64,000 nt of DNA from Acetobacterium fimetarium (GCF_014284475.1 NZ_WJBC01000009.1:1-64000); one strand, 5' to 3'. Positions 51,415-60,577 are shown, counted from the stretch's first letter. Notes: generated by a model from the letters alone, not told the origin. Numbers and translations: made by a program.

Positions 51415-52074
51415 ATGATTAATATATTAGTTGTTGAAGATGATGTCAAACTTAATTACATCGTCTGTTCATTTTTAAATGATAACGGATACCGTGCCAT
51501 CAGCTGTGAAAACGGGATGGAAGCGTTTGATCGGATTTTGGAGGAGCCAATAAGCCTGATTATTTCGGACATTATGATGCCTGAAATGGATGGATTTGAA
51601 TTTGCCTCTGAAATCAGGAAGCAGGATAAAAGCATTCCGCTTCTGTTTATGACCGCGCGGGACGATATTAGTGCCAAACAGAAGGGCTACAGCCTGGGCA
51701 TAGATGATTATATGGTCAAACCCATCGAGATGGACGAACTGGTTTTGCGGGTCTCGGCCTTATTGCGTCGGGCAAATATCCGCAATGAGCGAAAACTGGA
51801 GGCGGGCTTGCTGATTTTAAATGAAGAGGAAACCACCGCAACACTCAATGGGGAAGAAGTACAGTTGACCGTCAGGGAATTCAACATTCTTTTCAAACTG
51901 CTGTCCTATCCCAAACGAACCTTTACCCGAGCTCAGCTCATGGATGAATTCTGGGGGTATGATACGGAAAGCACGCCTCGGACCGTGGATGTTTCGATAA
52001 CTTTGAGGAACATTTGTAGCGTAAGATACAAATATCGAATGAACGAAAATACATCGATCAAAGGAGAAGTGTGA
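51415..52074 (+). CDS. OmpR/PhoB-type response regulator with altered C-terminus
   Basis: The 219-residue protein has a receiver domain with D8/D9, the phospho-acceptor in IISDIMMPEMDGFEF (about D53) and K103 in DYMVKPIEM. A winged-helix domain follows, ending normally through RTFTRAQLMDEFWGYD and TPRTVDVSIT. After that the expected 'KLRxKF...VxGLGYK' wing is replaced by TLRNICSVRYKYRMNENTSI KGEV, so the wing and last strands are lost. No histidine kinase gene follows. A deletion between this gene and its kinase is likely, and DNA binding may be impaired. Confidence 0.85.
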   Translation: MINILVVEDDVKLNYIVCSFLNDNGYRAISCENGMEAFDRILEEPISLIISDIMMPEMDGFEFASEIRKQDKSIPLLFMTARDDISAKQKGYSLGIDDYMVKPIEMDELVLRVSALLRRANIRNERKLEAGLLILNEEETTATLNGEEVQLTVREFNILFKLLSYPKRTFTRAQLMDEFWGYDTESTPRTVDVSITLRNICSVRYKYRMNENTSIKGEV

Positions 52075-52595
52075 TGAGTGAAATTAAAACAATTGAAAAC
52101 AGAGTGGTGATGAACGAGTACCTGGAGGTTAGCGTAAAGCCGGATTTAGTACAGCTTTGCAGTGACTGCTATCATGCTTTGGGGTGGACGATTATCAATT
52201 CCTGTTCCGGGATTGACACGGTGAAATTGAAACTCCAGCGGGATAGAAAAATCAGAAACCGAGTGGCGTTATGCGATCTCCAGCGAAAGTGCGAAGATGC
52301 CTTTATCAACATTGAAAAACTGGAACGTTCGAAGAACACAAGAGCAATGGCGCTAGCTCTGGGTGTGGGGATAGTCGGGACGGTGTTTTTAGCCGGTGCA
52401 ACCTTTGCCTACCTGGCAGCCATGATTCCACTGTCCATCGTGCTGGCAATTCCGGGATTTATCGGCTGGGGACTACCCTATTTTCTTTATAAAAAAAATG
52501 TCAAGAAAAGTACCGACCGTGTGAATCCGATGATTGAAAGCAATTACGATGCGATTTATGAAGCCTGTGAAAAGGCCAGTCAGCTATTAGTGTAA
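52074..52595 (+). CDS. Conserved membrane protein, unknown function
   Basis: The 173-residue protein (MSEIKTIENRVVMNEYLEVS...) has a soluble N-terminal part with two Cys pairs (CSDC; NSCS) and two adjacent membrane helices (about 98-118 and 121-145). A C-terminal cytoplasmic helix follows. I do not recognise a named family. It follows the response regulator at once, with AAAGGAGAAGTGTG before the ATG, so they are co-transcribed. An ATG one codon earlier is also possible. Confidence 0.6.
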   Translation: MSEIKTIENRVVMNEYLEVSVKPDLVQLCSDCYHALGWTIINSCSGIDTVKLKLQRDRKIRNRVALCDLQRKCEDAFINIEKLERSKNTRAMALALGVGIVGTVFLAGATFAYLAAMIPLSIVLAIPGFIGWGLPYFLYKKNVKKSTDRVNPMIESNYDAIYEACEKASQLLV

Positions 52596-52631
52596 GGATC
52601 GTATACAGCCGATAGATAAAGAGGGTATATC

Positions 52632-53111
52632 ATGAAGGAATTATTAAAATTGCGCGGCAAGGCAAAAAATGATTTTTACCAATCCAAATATGATCATTAT
52701 AAGAAATTCAATCTGCTGGCGCTGGCTGCGTCAGGATTTGCATTTATCATTTTATTTGCAGTAGATTTTGATGCCTATCAGTATTTGGAATGGGATTCCC
52801 TGATGCGCAGAATTCTGTTGCTGTCGTTGATTGCCATTGTTGCGGCTGTCTACCGCAAGACCGATCATTACAAAATCATGTGTACCCTCTCTTTTATAGT
52901 TGTTCATGCAATGATCTGGGACAATATTTGGGTGACATCATACGCACCACTTATCTCGCATGCAAATGAAGGATTCTTGTTTATGGGTTTTGTGCTGATG
53001 ATGGTTTCCTACGGCGCACCTCTGCGATATTCAATAATTGCCCAGTGGGGACTGGTGTGGGATCTGATTCTGTCAAATAATATTATGCATTATGATGATG
53101 GTCTTTTCTAA
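52632..53111 (+). CDS. Membrane sensor-like protein, probably a truncated signalling protein
   Basis: The 159-residue protein has a basic N-terminus and about five hydrophobic segments (25-45, 62-80, 88-105, 118-130, 137-150). It resembles the membrane sensor (MASE-like) part found in front of GGDEF or kinase domains, but it stops without any output domain. AAAGAGGGTATATC precedes the ATG. Either it works alone or its output half has been lost. Confidence 0.5.
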   Translation: MKELLKLRGKAKNDFYQSKYDHYKKFNLLALAASGFAFIILFAVDFDAYQYLEWDSLMRRILLLSLIAIVAAVYRKTDHYKIMCTLSFIVVHAMIWDNIWVTSYAPLISHANEGFLFMGFVLMMVSYGAPLRYSIIAQWGLVWDLILSNNIMHYDDGLF

Positions 53112-53348
53112 GCGAAGAAAAAAAGTTTGTAAATGGCTAAAATTACTAATATTTTATACGCAATTCTGCTAATTACCCAGCAAATATCTTTTTGATATAC
53201 TGTGATCATAGCAAATGTGAAAAGGGTTACATCTTCTGACGGACAAATTTATGTTCATGTTGCAAACAGTAACGATCCATTTGAATTGATGTAAAGTTAC
53301 TTGTAAAAGATGGTGAGCAATGACCCAAAATAAAGGAGGAAACATAGT

Positions 53349-54257
53349 ATGTCAAATGAAAAAGAAAACAAAGAAGTCGAAATCAGCAAGGAAGAAAAAT
53401 CAGGTATTAAAGCGTCCAAGATGAAAAAGGGACGAAAATCAATTGCATTTCTTCAAGAAAAGAAGGATAACGGCGAAAAGATCGTGCAGATGTGCCCGGT
53501 TGACCGGGACAAGTATTTTGTCATGGCGGCTGAAATGGCCGACTGCGACATCTGTCGCTTGACAACACCCGGTGAGAACACCGAGATGCAGATTGCCAAC
53601 GCAACCTGGAGAATCCGTGATATCCGTGCGGCTGCTCAGATTATCCATATTAACTTCTATATGATGACTCCGACTTTCTGCTCCAAGGAAAAAGCGCTGG
53701 AGTATGGCTCCATGTACATGGCCGAAGGTGCTGACTCGTTGCTTCCGATGGGCGTCAGCAACGAGACCCTGAAGTACATGGCAGATAACCACCTGGTCGT
53801 GTTCGGCCACGTCGGCGCTCTGTCCGGCTGGCAGACCAGCAAACATGGCGGCTACAAGCGCCTGGGAAAAACCGCTGAAGACGCGATGGATGTCTTCCGG
53901 ATGGCTTATGAGTATCAGGAAAACGGGATGATGGGCATGACCATCGAGCTGACCCCCATTGAAGTCACCAATGCCATCGCCAAGAAGCTGAGCGTACCGG
54001 TCGTCTCCATCTGTGCCGGCGGTGCTGCTGACGGTTCAGAAATGGTCGATTTTGACACCTTCAATATGATGCCGTCGCTGGCTTCTCATGCCAAGGTCTA
54101 TGCTGACTTCTTCAAATGGGCGGCCACTGCCTACGGCGGATGGGCCAATGATGTCCGGACTGGCGTATATCCTGAAGATAAGCATGGTTTCCACATGGAA
54201 GAGAAGGAACTCGATAAATTTTTAAACCAATTGGAACAAAAGTACACCGTAAGATAG
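53349..54257 (+). CDS. PanB-like (ketopantoate hydroxymethyltransferase family) enzyme
   Basis: The 302-residue protein has a lysine-rich N-terminal extension (about 1-35) followed by a TIM-barrel. The barrel has GADSLLPMGVSNETLKYM, GHVGALSGWQTSKHGGYKR, TIELTPIEVTNAIA and SICAGGAADGSEMVDFD, which parallel the PanB motifs (GHVGLTPQ, GGY, ExVP, GIGAG..DGQ). PanB adds a hydroxymethyl group to 2-oxoisovalerate. Differences at the active-site segments leave another substrate of the PEP mutase/PanB superfamily possible. No panC or panD is nearby. AAAGGAGGAAACATAGT precedes the ATG. Confidence 0.7.
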   Translation: MSNEKENKEVEISKEEKSGIKASKMKKGRKSIAFLQEKKDNGEKIVQMCPVDRDKYFVMAAEMADCDICRLTTPGENTEMQIANATWRIRDIRAAAQIIHINFYMMTPTFCSKEKALEYGSMYMAEGADSLLPMGVSNETLKYMADNHLVVFGHVGALSGWQTSKHGGYKRLGKTAEDAMDVFRMAYEYQENGMMGMTIELTPIEVTNAIAKKLSVPVVSICAGGAADGSEMVDFDTFNMMPSLASHAKVYADFFKWAATAYGGWANDVRTGVYPEDKHGFHMEEKELDKFLNQLEQKYTVR

Positions 54258-54362
54258 CCTGACTGAGAATTCCCGGAAAAACATGATCTGTTGCTTTATA
54301 TTGAATTGCCCCCTGGAGTAGGTGTTCCCGAAGAAATAGCGATCACCCCAGGGGGCTAACAG

Positions 54363-54961
54363 TCAATCTTTAGCCAGCATGCGGACAAGTAGTTCTTGTA
54401 TGTTGGAAACATGCATCTTTTTATAGATATGGGCGATGTGTTTATTGGTGGTAGACTGGGAGATATACAGCGACTGACTGATGACAGCAGGCGAAATACC
54501 TTGGCACAGCAGATTGACAATTTCGAGTTCCCGAGCAGTTAGGTCGGTTGTTTCCCAGAAGAGCTGATTCACAGCCTGTTGACGTGTCTGCTGACAGAAA
54601 AAATTTTTATGGAGATTGTTTAGCTGAGGAACGACCAGCGACAGTGTCATTAACTCAGTGTCGGTGAAGTTTGCGTCTTTAGTCTTGTCCAGGGCAAATA
54701 AAGTTCGCGGTCTGCCGTTGGTATCAAACAGAACAAAACCAAGGGAGTAATTAAGCCCCCGGGAATGAATGTAATTAGAAACAAACTCTGTCGACATTTC
54801 TTTTTTCCATGTACGGATATTGATGGTTGGTTGGGTAGGATTTTCCCGCAAATTTTTTAACGGTTTACAATAGCCGTTAGCAGTCTTTGCATAGTATTCA
54901 AGATACAAAGTACTCCAGTGTTTGTCAATATTCAGCAGATACTGATTATAAATCTTTCCGT
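54363..54961 (-). pseudogene. LuxR-type regulator, 5'-truncated
   Basis: The remaining 199 or so codons hold a helical sensor-like region and a LuxR helix-turn-helix: LTARELEIVNLLCQGISPAV then ISQSLYISQSTTNKHIAHIY KKM. The frame continues upstream of about 54961, but there it is the antisense of the dehydrogenase gene. The true N-terminus, start codon and promoter were therefore lost in a deletion that joined it head-to-head to the dehydrogenase. The nearest ATG (55016) gives a chimeric start. Confidence 0.75.
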
Positions 54962-55711
54962 GCAGCTTCCGGTATGGGCAAAGCGATTGCGATTGCCTAT
55001 TTGAAGGAGGGTGCAAATGTTGTTGCGGCTGATTTTAACGAAGTCGGTTTGGAGGACTTGGCGAAGGAAGTATCCGAGCTTGGACTGATCTCACAGTTCA
55101 AAGCAGTTAAATGCAATATTACCAATGATGATGATTGTGCAAATGCCGTGAAGGTATGCGTGGATACCTTTGGTACATGTAATGTCTTGACCAGCAATGT
55201 GGGTATTGCTGATGATTTTTCACTGGTGGAAGATATTACCAATGAACAATGGGATCGCTTGATTAGCGTGAATCTAACTGGGCAGATGAAGATGAGCCGG
55301 GCAGCACTGCGATATTTTGTAGCAAATGAGATCAAGGCTTCGATTGTTATGATTACATCCAACGCTGCATTTGAAAGTGCAACTGGTGGCCCGGCATATA
55401 GTGCCGCAAAAGCAGGGGCAAATGGACTGATGAAAGCCATTGCATATGAATATGGCCGCAAGGGCATCCGCTGCAATTCAATTTGCCCTGGTCCGGTTAT
55501 GACGAATATTGCTAATTCGATCACGCGCAATGAAGCCGGCGTTGCTGTGCATCTTGCAACCGGGTACAATGCGCATTGCCGTGAATGGACCTGCAAGCCG
55601 ATCGGGATGGCAGATGATATCGCGCCATTATCAGTATATCTGGCCAGTGATGAATCAAGCTTTGTAAACTCAGCTTCGATCATTATTGACGGCGGTGTAT
55701 GTCTGGGCTAA
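54962..55711 (+). pseudogene. Short-chain dehydrogenase/reductase, 5'-truncated
   Basis: Homology begins at AASGMGKAIAIAYLKEGANV, in the middle of the TGxxxGxG cofactor motif; the first 15-20 residues and the start codon are missing. The rest is complete: NVLTSNVGIAD (NNAG-like), MITSNAAFES, the catalytic Tyr and Lys in YSAAKAG, and a C-terminal SASIIIDGGVCLG. Family members reduce or oxidise small alcohols and ketones with NAD(P). An ATG at 54887 gives a chimeric N-terminus from the antisense of the LuxR gene, without a proper Rossmann start. Confidence 0.8.
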
Positions 55712-55728
55712 TTTTAATCCTCTTTGAT

Positions 55729-55795
55729 TTTTCGGCCTGAAGTCAAAGCACAAAACAAATTGTTCATTGCTTTGACTTCAGACCGAACTTTATCA
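55729..55795 (+). terminator. Long hairpin after the dehydrogenase
   Basis: CTGAAGTCAAAGCA pairs with TGCTTTGACTTCAG in a perfect 14-base stem, with a further CGG/CCG pair outside and AACTTTATC after it. Confidence 0.55.
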
Positions 55796-55883
55796 AAAAC
55801 CGGGATATTAAGAGGTTTAGCGTTTGGTCCTGAAAAATATCCAATTAACTTTACAAAAGCGCAGCAGTCCTGTATAATAATCG

Positions 55884-55900
55884 TGTATATACACTAAAAT
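55884..55900 (+). promoter_or_regulatory. MarR operator before the marR gene
   Basis: GTGTATATACACTAAAA is a palindrome with a short tail. GTGTAGATACACTAAAA, one base different, recurs near 56360-56376 after the gene and before the DUF2284 gene. Confidence 0.65.
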
Positions 55901-55913
55901 AACGGGTGATCAC

Positions 55914-56345
55914 ATGAAAACAGAAAACAAAAAATCGTCAGTATGCAATTGCCTCAATTTGCGGCGGGCCTCCCTGGCGATTACCGAAATTTACGACCAT
56001 TACCTGGCTCCCTGCCAGCTCAGTGTCAGTCAATTCTCAATTTTAAAGCATACCCATGCAATGGAACCGGTGAGTGTCAGTGAGTTGGCCGCAGAAATCC
56101 GGTTGGATCGAACCACCTTGGTTCGCAATTTAAAACCGCTTGAACGGCAGGGACTGATTCATGATATTGCCCCGCCGGGAACGCGAAACCGGCAGCTTTG
56201 TTTGACGGCAGCGGGCCGAGAAAGAATCGAACAAGCCAATGCTTACTGGGAACTGGCCCAGAAGCGGATTGAAGCGCAGTTGGGTCAGGAAGATACGAAA
56301 ACTCTCCAAGCCCTGTTATTAAAAATTGAGGTCTTAGCGCCTTAA
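55914..56345 (+). CDS. MarR-family regulator
   Basis: The 143-residue protein has an N-terminal CNCLNLRRAS segment, the MarR recognition region (VSVSELAAEIRLDRTTLVRN LKPLERQGL) and the wing APPGTRNRQLCL. An N-terminal CxC motif could sense redox or metal state. Operators both before and after the gene point to self-repression and control of the DUF2284-DUF3786 pair that follows. Confidence 0.88.
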   Translation: MKTENKKSSVCNCLNLRRASLAITEIYDHYLAPCQLSVSQFSILKHTHAMEPVSVSELAAEIRLDRTTLVRNLKPLERQGLIHDIAPPGTRNRQLCLTAAGRERIEQANAYWELAQKRIEAQLGQEDTKTLQALLLKIEVLAP

Positions 56346-56481
56346 TTTTTTAGCTTTATCGTGTAGATACACTAAAAGAAAGTGAGAAAAAGCATAATAT
56401 GAAAGAGATGATTAAAGCAGAACTAGTTTGGTATGTCAGAGAAAATTCGTTGTGGTCACTGTATTCAAAAGGTGAGCAGCG

Positions 56482-57024
56482 ATGAATAAACAAACTGAAA
56501 TCGAAAAAGAGCTGGCGCAACTGCCGATCCTGGAATATGAATTCTTTAAACCCGAAGATATTATTTTTTCCAAAGAAGTTCGGGATCTCTGTGAAGGTAA
56601 CAGCTGCGGGTTGTATAATACATCCTGGGCCTGCCCGCCGGCAGTGGGCAGTGTCGAGAGTTGCATAGAAAAATGTCAGGCATATGATAAGGCGATGCTT
56701 TTTACCACAGCCACTGAAATGGCCAGCAGTTTTGATATGAAAGGATGGATGCGTGCTCGGGTCGAGCATGAGGCCTTAACTGATCAGGTGGCTGCGGTTT
56801 TTCGCTGCTATGACAAAGATGCTTTGATTCTATCGACTGAAGGATGCACAGTCTGTAAAAAATGCACCTACCCTGATGCGCCCTGTCGATTTCAGGATCG
56901 CATGTATCCGGCCACCGAAAGTTATGGCATCATGGTGATGCAGATGGCTCCGTCTTTAAATATCAGCTACAATAATGGAACCAATACGGTCACCTATTTC
57001 AGCATGGTACTGTTTAATGAATAA
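56482..57024 (+). CDS. DUF2284 cysteine-rich metal-binding protein
   Basis: The 180-residue protein matches DUF2284: CEGNSCGLYNTSWACPPAVG SVESC near 37-61 and CTVCKKCTYPDAPCRFQDRM YP near 122-143. Eight or more Cys suggest one or two iron-sulfur or zinc sites. Family members accompany corrinoid and methyl-transfer genes in anaerobes; the function is unproven. GGTGAGCAGCG precedes the ATG. It is likely co-transcribed with the overlapping DUF3786 gene. Confidence 0.85.
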   Translation: MNKQTEIEKELAQLPILEYEFFKPEDIIFSKEVRDLCEGNSCGLYNTSWACPPAVGSVESCIEKCQAYDKAMLFTTATEMASSFDMKGWMRARVEHEALTDQVAAVFRCYDKDALILSTEGCTVCKKCTYPDAPCRFQDRMYPATESYGIMVMQMAPSLNISYNNGTNTVTYFSMVLFNE

Positions 57025-57667
57025 GCGATACTCGATGCCGAGTTCTTACGATGTTATTTACGAAGCGCTGTTGCCCAAACTGGCTAAGTGTAACCTAGCG
57101 GAAAGTGCAGCCCGTTTTGACCTGAACATTGATTCAAATGGACAGATTACCATCAATTTTTTAAAACGGGATTATCGCATTACCAATACCGGCGTAATAC
57201 CGATTGATGGAAAACCGGTCAATATCAATAACCGATCCATCCTGATTCATTACGTGTTGTCTCAAGGCACAGGCGATCCGGTTTATTCGTTCAAACCCCT
57301 TTCTCGGATGACCACTATGTTTACAAGCGGCGAAACCGGAAAAGCCAGCATGATGGATGCCCCCTTGATTGAAGCTTTTGGCAATGACGTCAATAAATTA
57401 ACAGAAGCGGTCGTAAAATTAGGTGGAAAACCGGAGCTTTGCAAAGAACCGTATAGTCGCTGCTGGCTATTGGAAGTGCTGCCTAAAATACCGGTTAAGA
57501 TTATCTATCGGGAAGCCGACGAGGACTTCCCGGTTGAGATTCAAACTCAATTTGATGAAAGCGCACCGGAATTTCTGGAGTTTGAATGTCTTGCTTTTTT
57601 ATGCGGTTGCCTTGTCAGAGCATTGATTAAAACTGCGGAATATGGAACTGTGGATGGATGGGAATAA
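57017..57667 (+). CDS. DUF3786 protein
   Basis: The 216-residue protein matches DUF3786: LFNxxF-like core GDPVYSFKPLSRMTTMFTSG and IPVKIIYREADEDFPVEIQT QFDE near 160-180. DUF3786 genes are common in acetogens and methyl-corrinoid users, often next to DUF2284, but have no known activity. The ATG overlaps the DUF2284 stop by eight bases; a second ATG six codons on is possible. A terminator follows. Confidence 0.82.
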   Translation: MNKRYSMPSSYDVIYEALLPKLAKCNLAESAARFDLNIDSNGQITINFLKRDYRITNTGVIPIDGKPVNINNRSILIHYVLSQGTGDPVYSFKPLSRMTTMFTSGETGKASMMDAPLIEAFGNDVNKLTEAVVKLGGKPELCKEPYSRCWLLEVLPKIPVKIIYREADEDFPVEIQTQFDESAPEFLEFECLAFLCGCLVRALIKTAEYGTVDGWE

Positions 57668-57690
57668 CAACTCGCCGTCCAGTTTAATTT

Positions 57691-57717
57691 TACACCGAAT
57701 TTTCGGTGTTTTTTTGT
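57691..57717 (+). terminator. Terminator of the DUF2284-DUF3786 operon
   Basis: ACACCGA-ATTT-TCGGTGT followed by TTTTTTG. Confidence 0.85.
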
Positions 57718-57742
57718 GCAAAAAATTACGAAAATGGTCACT

Positions 57743-57770
57743 TTAACACGAACTTAACAAAATATTAACG
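57743..57770 (+). promoter_or_regulatory. Three PhoB/PhoP-like repeats before the NTF2-like gene
   Basis: TTAACA (57743-57748), TTAACA (57754-57759) and TTAACG (57765-57770) recur every 11 bases, as before the response regulator gene at 51350. A TAATAT at 57790-57795 may be the -10. Confidence 0.6.
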
Positions 57771-57928
57771 TTGAGGAATAGTTGAAGCGTAATATAAGGC
57801 TATCAAAAGAAATTAACACGAAGCAAGGCGAAAAGCTTTTGAGTAAGCAAAAAATTACATTAGATTAGTTCAGGGTTATTCGATACCTGTTCAAATAAAT
57901 AAATAAATAATTTTAAGGAGAAAAAACG

Positions 57929-58339
57929 ATGAATAATGTAAAAATGGAAGATGCTATTCGAGACAGATTGGAAAATGGATTTGAAAATTGGAACGGCGGT
58001 TATGATGGCTGGCTGACATGGTGCAACACCTTGTATGAACCGGACGCCCATTACAATATTCCCCTTGAAGGCTCTCAGAAGCGCCTGACATTGCAGGAAT
58101 ACAAAGACATGATGGGAAAACTGTTTGAACACTTCACGATGGAGCTTGGTGCCTTTGAAAACATGATCATCAAGGATGACTGGTGCGCGATTCGCTATAC
58201 GGTCAAGATCAGGAATCTTGATACGGGCAAAGAAGTAAGTCAAAATACAATGGAATTTGTTAAATTCAAGGATAACGATGGCGATATTGGGGTTCGTGTT
58301 GTTGAGGGCTGGGCTCTTTCTGATTCACCACTCTGCTAA
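57929..58339 (+). CDS. NTF2-like/SnoaL-like protein
   Basis: The 136-residue protein has the cone-shaped NTF2-like pattern: an N-terminal helix pair with YDGWLTWCNTLYEPDAHYNI then beta strands (WCAIRYTVKIRNL; VRVVEGWALSD). Members bind or isomerise small hydrophobic molecules. The substrate is unknown. TTTAAGGAGAAAAAACG precedes the ATG. The TTAACA repeats upstream suggest control by an OmpR-type regulator. Confidence 0.75.
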   Translation: MNNVKMEDAIRDRLENGFENWNGGYDGWLTWCNTLYEPDAHYNIPLEGSQKRLTLQEYKDMMGKLFEHFTMELGAFENMIIKDDWCAIRYTVKIRNLDTGKEVSQNTMEFVKFKDNDGDIGVRVVEGWALSDSPLC

Positions 58340-58364
58340 ACAAAACATAGACGCGCAAAAGTTT

Positions 58365-58430
58365 TATAAAAACGAGAGCTGGTTTTACACATTGTCTGTA
58401 AAATCGGCTCTCGTTTTAATTTTAGCGGAT
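58365..58430 (+). terminator. Terminator of the NTF2-like gene
   Basis: AAAACGAGAGCTGGTTTTACA pairs with TGTAAAATCGGCTCTCGTTTT and AATTTTA follows. The rest of 58431-58636 has no gene. Confidence 0.85.
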
Positions 58431-58636
58431 AGCTATTGTCTAAAAAATAGGATCGAACATGGCCAGTAAAACTTCAAACACTCAATAGGTCTAATTCGCT
58501 GACCAGACAGTCCTAACCCTTTTAAAAAGATTGCCGATATTTATAGCAGCAGTATCTATTAAGATATGGTGTTTATTCATTTTTTATGATAAACTAAAGT
58601 GGTTAAAATATCGAAGGATTTACAGGAGAATTAAAG

Positions 58637-59980
58637 TTGGATCAGAACAAAAGTCTTTTTAAAAAGAAAATTGCAATCATCATTTCAATAGCGCTATCCC
58701 TTTTTCTACTGACGGTTTTTTTGCTGATTATTGGCATGTTCATGAATAACCTCAAACAGCAGGAGATGCTAAAAACTACCGATAAATTTATTAATTTTAA
58801 AAGTCAGGTGGAACATTTGGTTTATACAAACAAAACGCTGGTTCAGGGCTTTGAGGCTTATATCCTGATGAATCCGGGGCTGGATGAATCAGAGGCCTAT
58901 ACCTATCTTAATAATCTCTTATCTAAAAACGAAAATCAAATCAGGAACGTTGGGGTATGTCAGGATACGACCGCCATCTGGAATTATCCAAAGGAAGGAA
59001 ATACAGCAGCAATCGGCGTTGACTTATCCAAGTCTGAGAGTCAGAAAGAGCTGGTGCTTAAGGTTAAAAATGAACAGGTGCCGATTCTGCAGGGACCGGT
59101 TGAACTGGTTCAGGGCGGAACCGGTTTTATTATCCGACTTCCCATTGTCAGAAAGGACACCGGCTATTGGGGACAGATTAGTATCGTGCTGAAAGGGGAT
59201 AAAATCATTGAAGACATTAATGCCTATGCCGAAGATGCCGACTTAAATGTCGCTATCTTCAATGATCAAAATAAAACGGTTCCTTTTTATGGTTCCATGA
59301 GTACAGTTGGAGAATCCGCACTGACCTTTGACATCGATCCGGATTTTATTAACTGGAAGGTGTCAGTTTCACCCAAAGACGGCTGGGAAAATAATCAGTT
59401 CATTTTTTGGAGTGCCATTTTTCTATCAGTTTTAATCGCCGCCGGGGCGGGCCTATTAACACATAGAGCCATAAAAACAAATGATCAATTGCGCATTATG
59501 TCCAGTCATGATTCCCTGACCGGTCTTTTCAACCGGCATTATTTAAATGAATATCAGACTATGGTTTTGGCAGCAGCCAAGAGAAATAATCGGCATGTCG
59601 GTTTTTTAAGTATGGATTTAAATCATTTCAAGAACATCAATGACACTTACGGGCACAACGTTGGTGATCTGGTTCTGGTTGAAACAGCACGGGTTTTAAC
59701 CGAAAATACTCGGATAGAAGAGGCAGTTTTTCGACTGGGCGGTGATGAATTTCTCGTTATCATGCCGGAAATGGAAGACCGAACAGGACTTAATTATGCC
59801 CTGGAAAGACTAACAAGTAGTTTTGAAAATCAATTTCATCTGGCCGACTATCCTGCTAAAATAGCGGTCAGTATTGGCACTGCATTATTCCCGGAAGATG
59901 GTGATAATATTGATGCATTGCTTCAAATTGCTGATGAACAGATGTATGCGGATAAAAAGAAACAAAAAATGGAAGGATGA
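58637..59980 (+). CDS. CHASE-domain diguanylate cyclase (GGDEF)
   Basis: The start is a TTG with ACAGGAGAATTAAAG upstream. The 447-residue protein has a membrane helix (about 10-34), an extracellular CHASE domain (about 60-225), a second helix (about 255-275) and a GGDEF domain with RLGGDEFLVIM near 370. It would make cyclic di-GMP in response to a ligand outside the cell. The inhibitory RxxD site is not evident. It stands alone. Confidence 0.9.
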   Translation: MDQNKSLFKKKIAIIISIALSLFLLTVFLLIIGMFMNNLKQQEMLKTTDKFINFKSQVEHLVYTNKTLVQGFEAYILMNPGLDESEAYTYLNNLLSKNENQIRNVGVCQDTTAIWNYPKEGNTAAIGVDLSKSESQKELVLKVKNEQVPILQGPVELVQGGTGFIIRLPIVRKDTGYWGQISIVLKGDKIIEDINAYAEDADLNVAIFNDQNKTVPFYGSMSTVGESALTFDIDPDFINWKVSVSPKDGWENNQFIFWSAIFLSVLIAAGAGLLTHRAIKTNDQLRIMSSHDSLTGLFNRHYLNEYQTMVLAAAKRNNRHVGFLSMDLNHFKNINDTYGHNVGDLVLVETARVLTENTRIEEAVFRLGGDEFLVIMPEMEDRTGLNYALERLTSSFENQFHLADYPAKIAVSIGTALFPEDGDNIDALLQIADEQMYADKKKQKMEG

Positions 59981-60088
59981 GGTAACCAATCATATCAGTA
60001 TTAGAAGAGCCTTGTTAATCGAGCCGGATTATGATAATATTAAGGGCTCGTGCCCCGGTAAAAACAATTATGAATGGAGAACAATAAA

Positions 60089-60430
60089 ATGGAACAATTA
60101 CCAAATTGCCCGAAATGCAATTCAGAATACACCTATGAAGATGGAGAACTGCTGATCTGTCCGGAATGCGCCCATGAATGGACTTTGGAGGCAACAAACG
60201 AAAACGGCGGCGATGAAAAGATCGTCAAAGATTCAAATGGAAATGTCTTAACAAACGGTGATACGGTTATCCTGATCAAAGACCTGAAAGTTAAAGGCAG
60301 TTCTCAGGATTTGAAAAAGGGAACCAAGGTAAAAAATATCCGACTGGTTGATGGCGATCATAACATCGACTGTAAAATTGACGGTTTTGGCGCCATGTCT
60401 TTAAAATCGGAGTTTGTTAAAAAGGCATAA
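60089..60430 (+). CDS. YjdM/PhnA-like zinc ribbon protein
   Basis: The 113-residue protein starts [20 protein letters not shown] with a CPKC...CPEC zinc ribbon, followed by the conserved YjdM domain ([28 protein letters not shown]). Despite the old PhnA name it is not phosphonoacetate hydrolase; the role is unknown. GGAG lies nine bases before the chosen ATG; an ATG five codons earlier is poorly placed. Confidence 0.88.
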   Translation: MEQLPNCPKCNSEYTYEDGELLICPECAHEWTLEATNENGGDEKIVKDSNGNVLTNGDTVILIKDLKVKGSSQDLKKGTKVKNIRLVDGDHNIDCKIDGFGAMSLKSEFVKKA

Positions 60431-60506
60431 ATGCCTGAAACCAAAAGCAATAATATAGTGACTGATTTTTATAAGATGTAAAAAACTCAATAAAGAATAG
60501 ACGGAA

Positions 60507-60552
60507 AGCCCACTGATTTTCATGAAATGAAAATCAGTGGGCTGTTTTTTTT
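60507..60552. terminator. Terminator of the YjdM-like gene
   Basis: AGCCCACTGATTTTCAT pairs perfectly with ATGAAAATCAGTGGGCT and is followed by GTTTTTTTT. Confidence 0.9.
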
Positions 60553-60577
60553 GAAAACGTCCATCATAAAAAAACAA

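Noticed and set aside
52071-52595. Histidine kinase partner for the response regulator at 51415
   Set aside because: The protein has two membrane helices but no HisKA or HATPase motifs.
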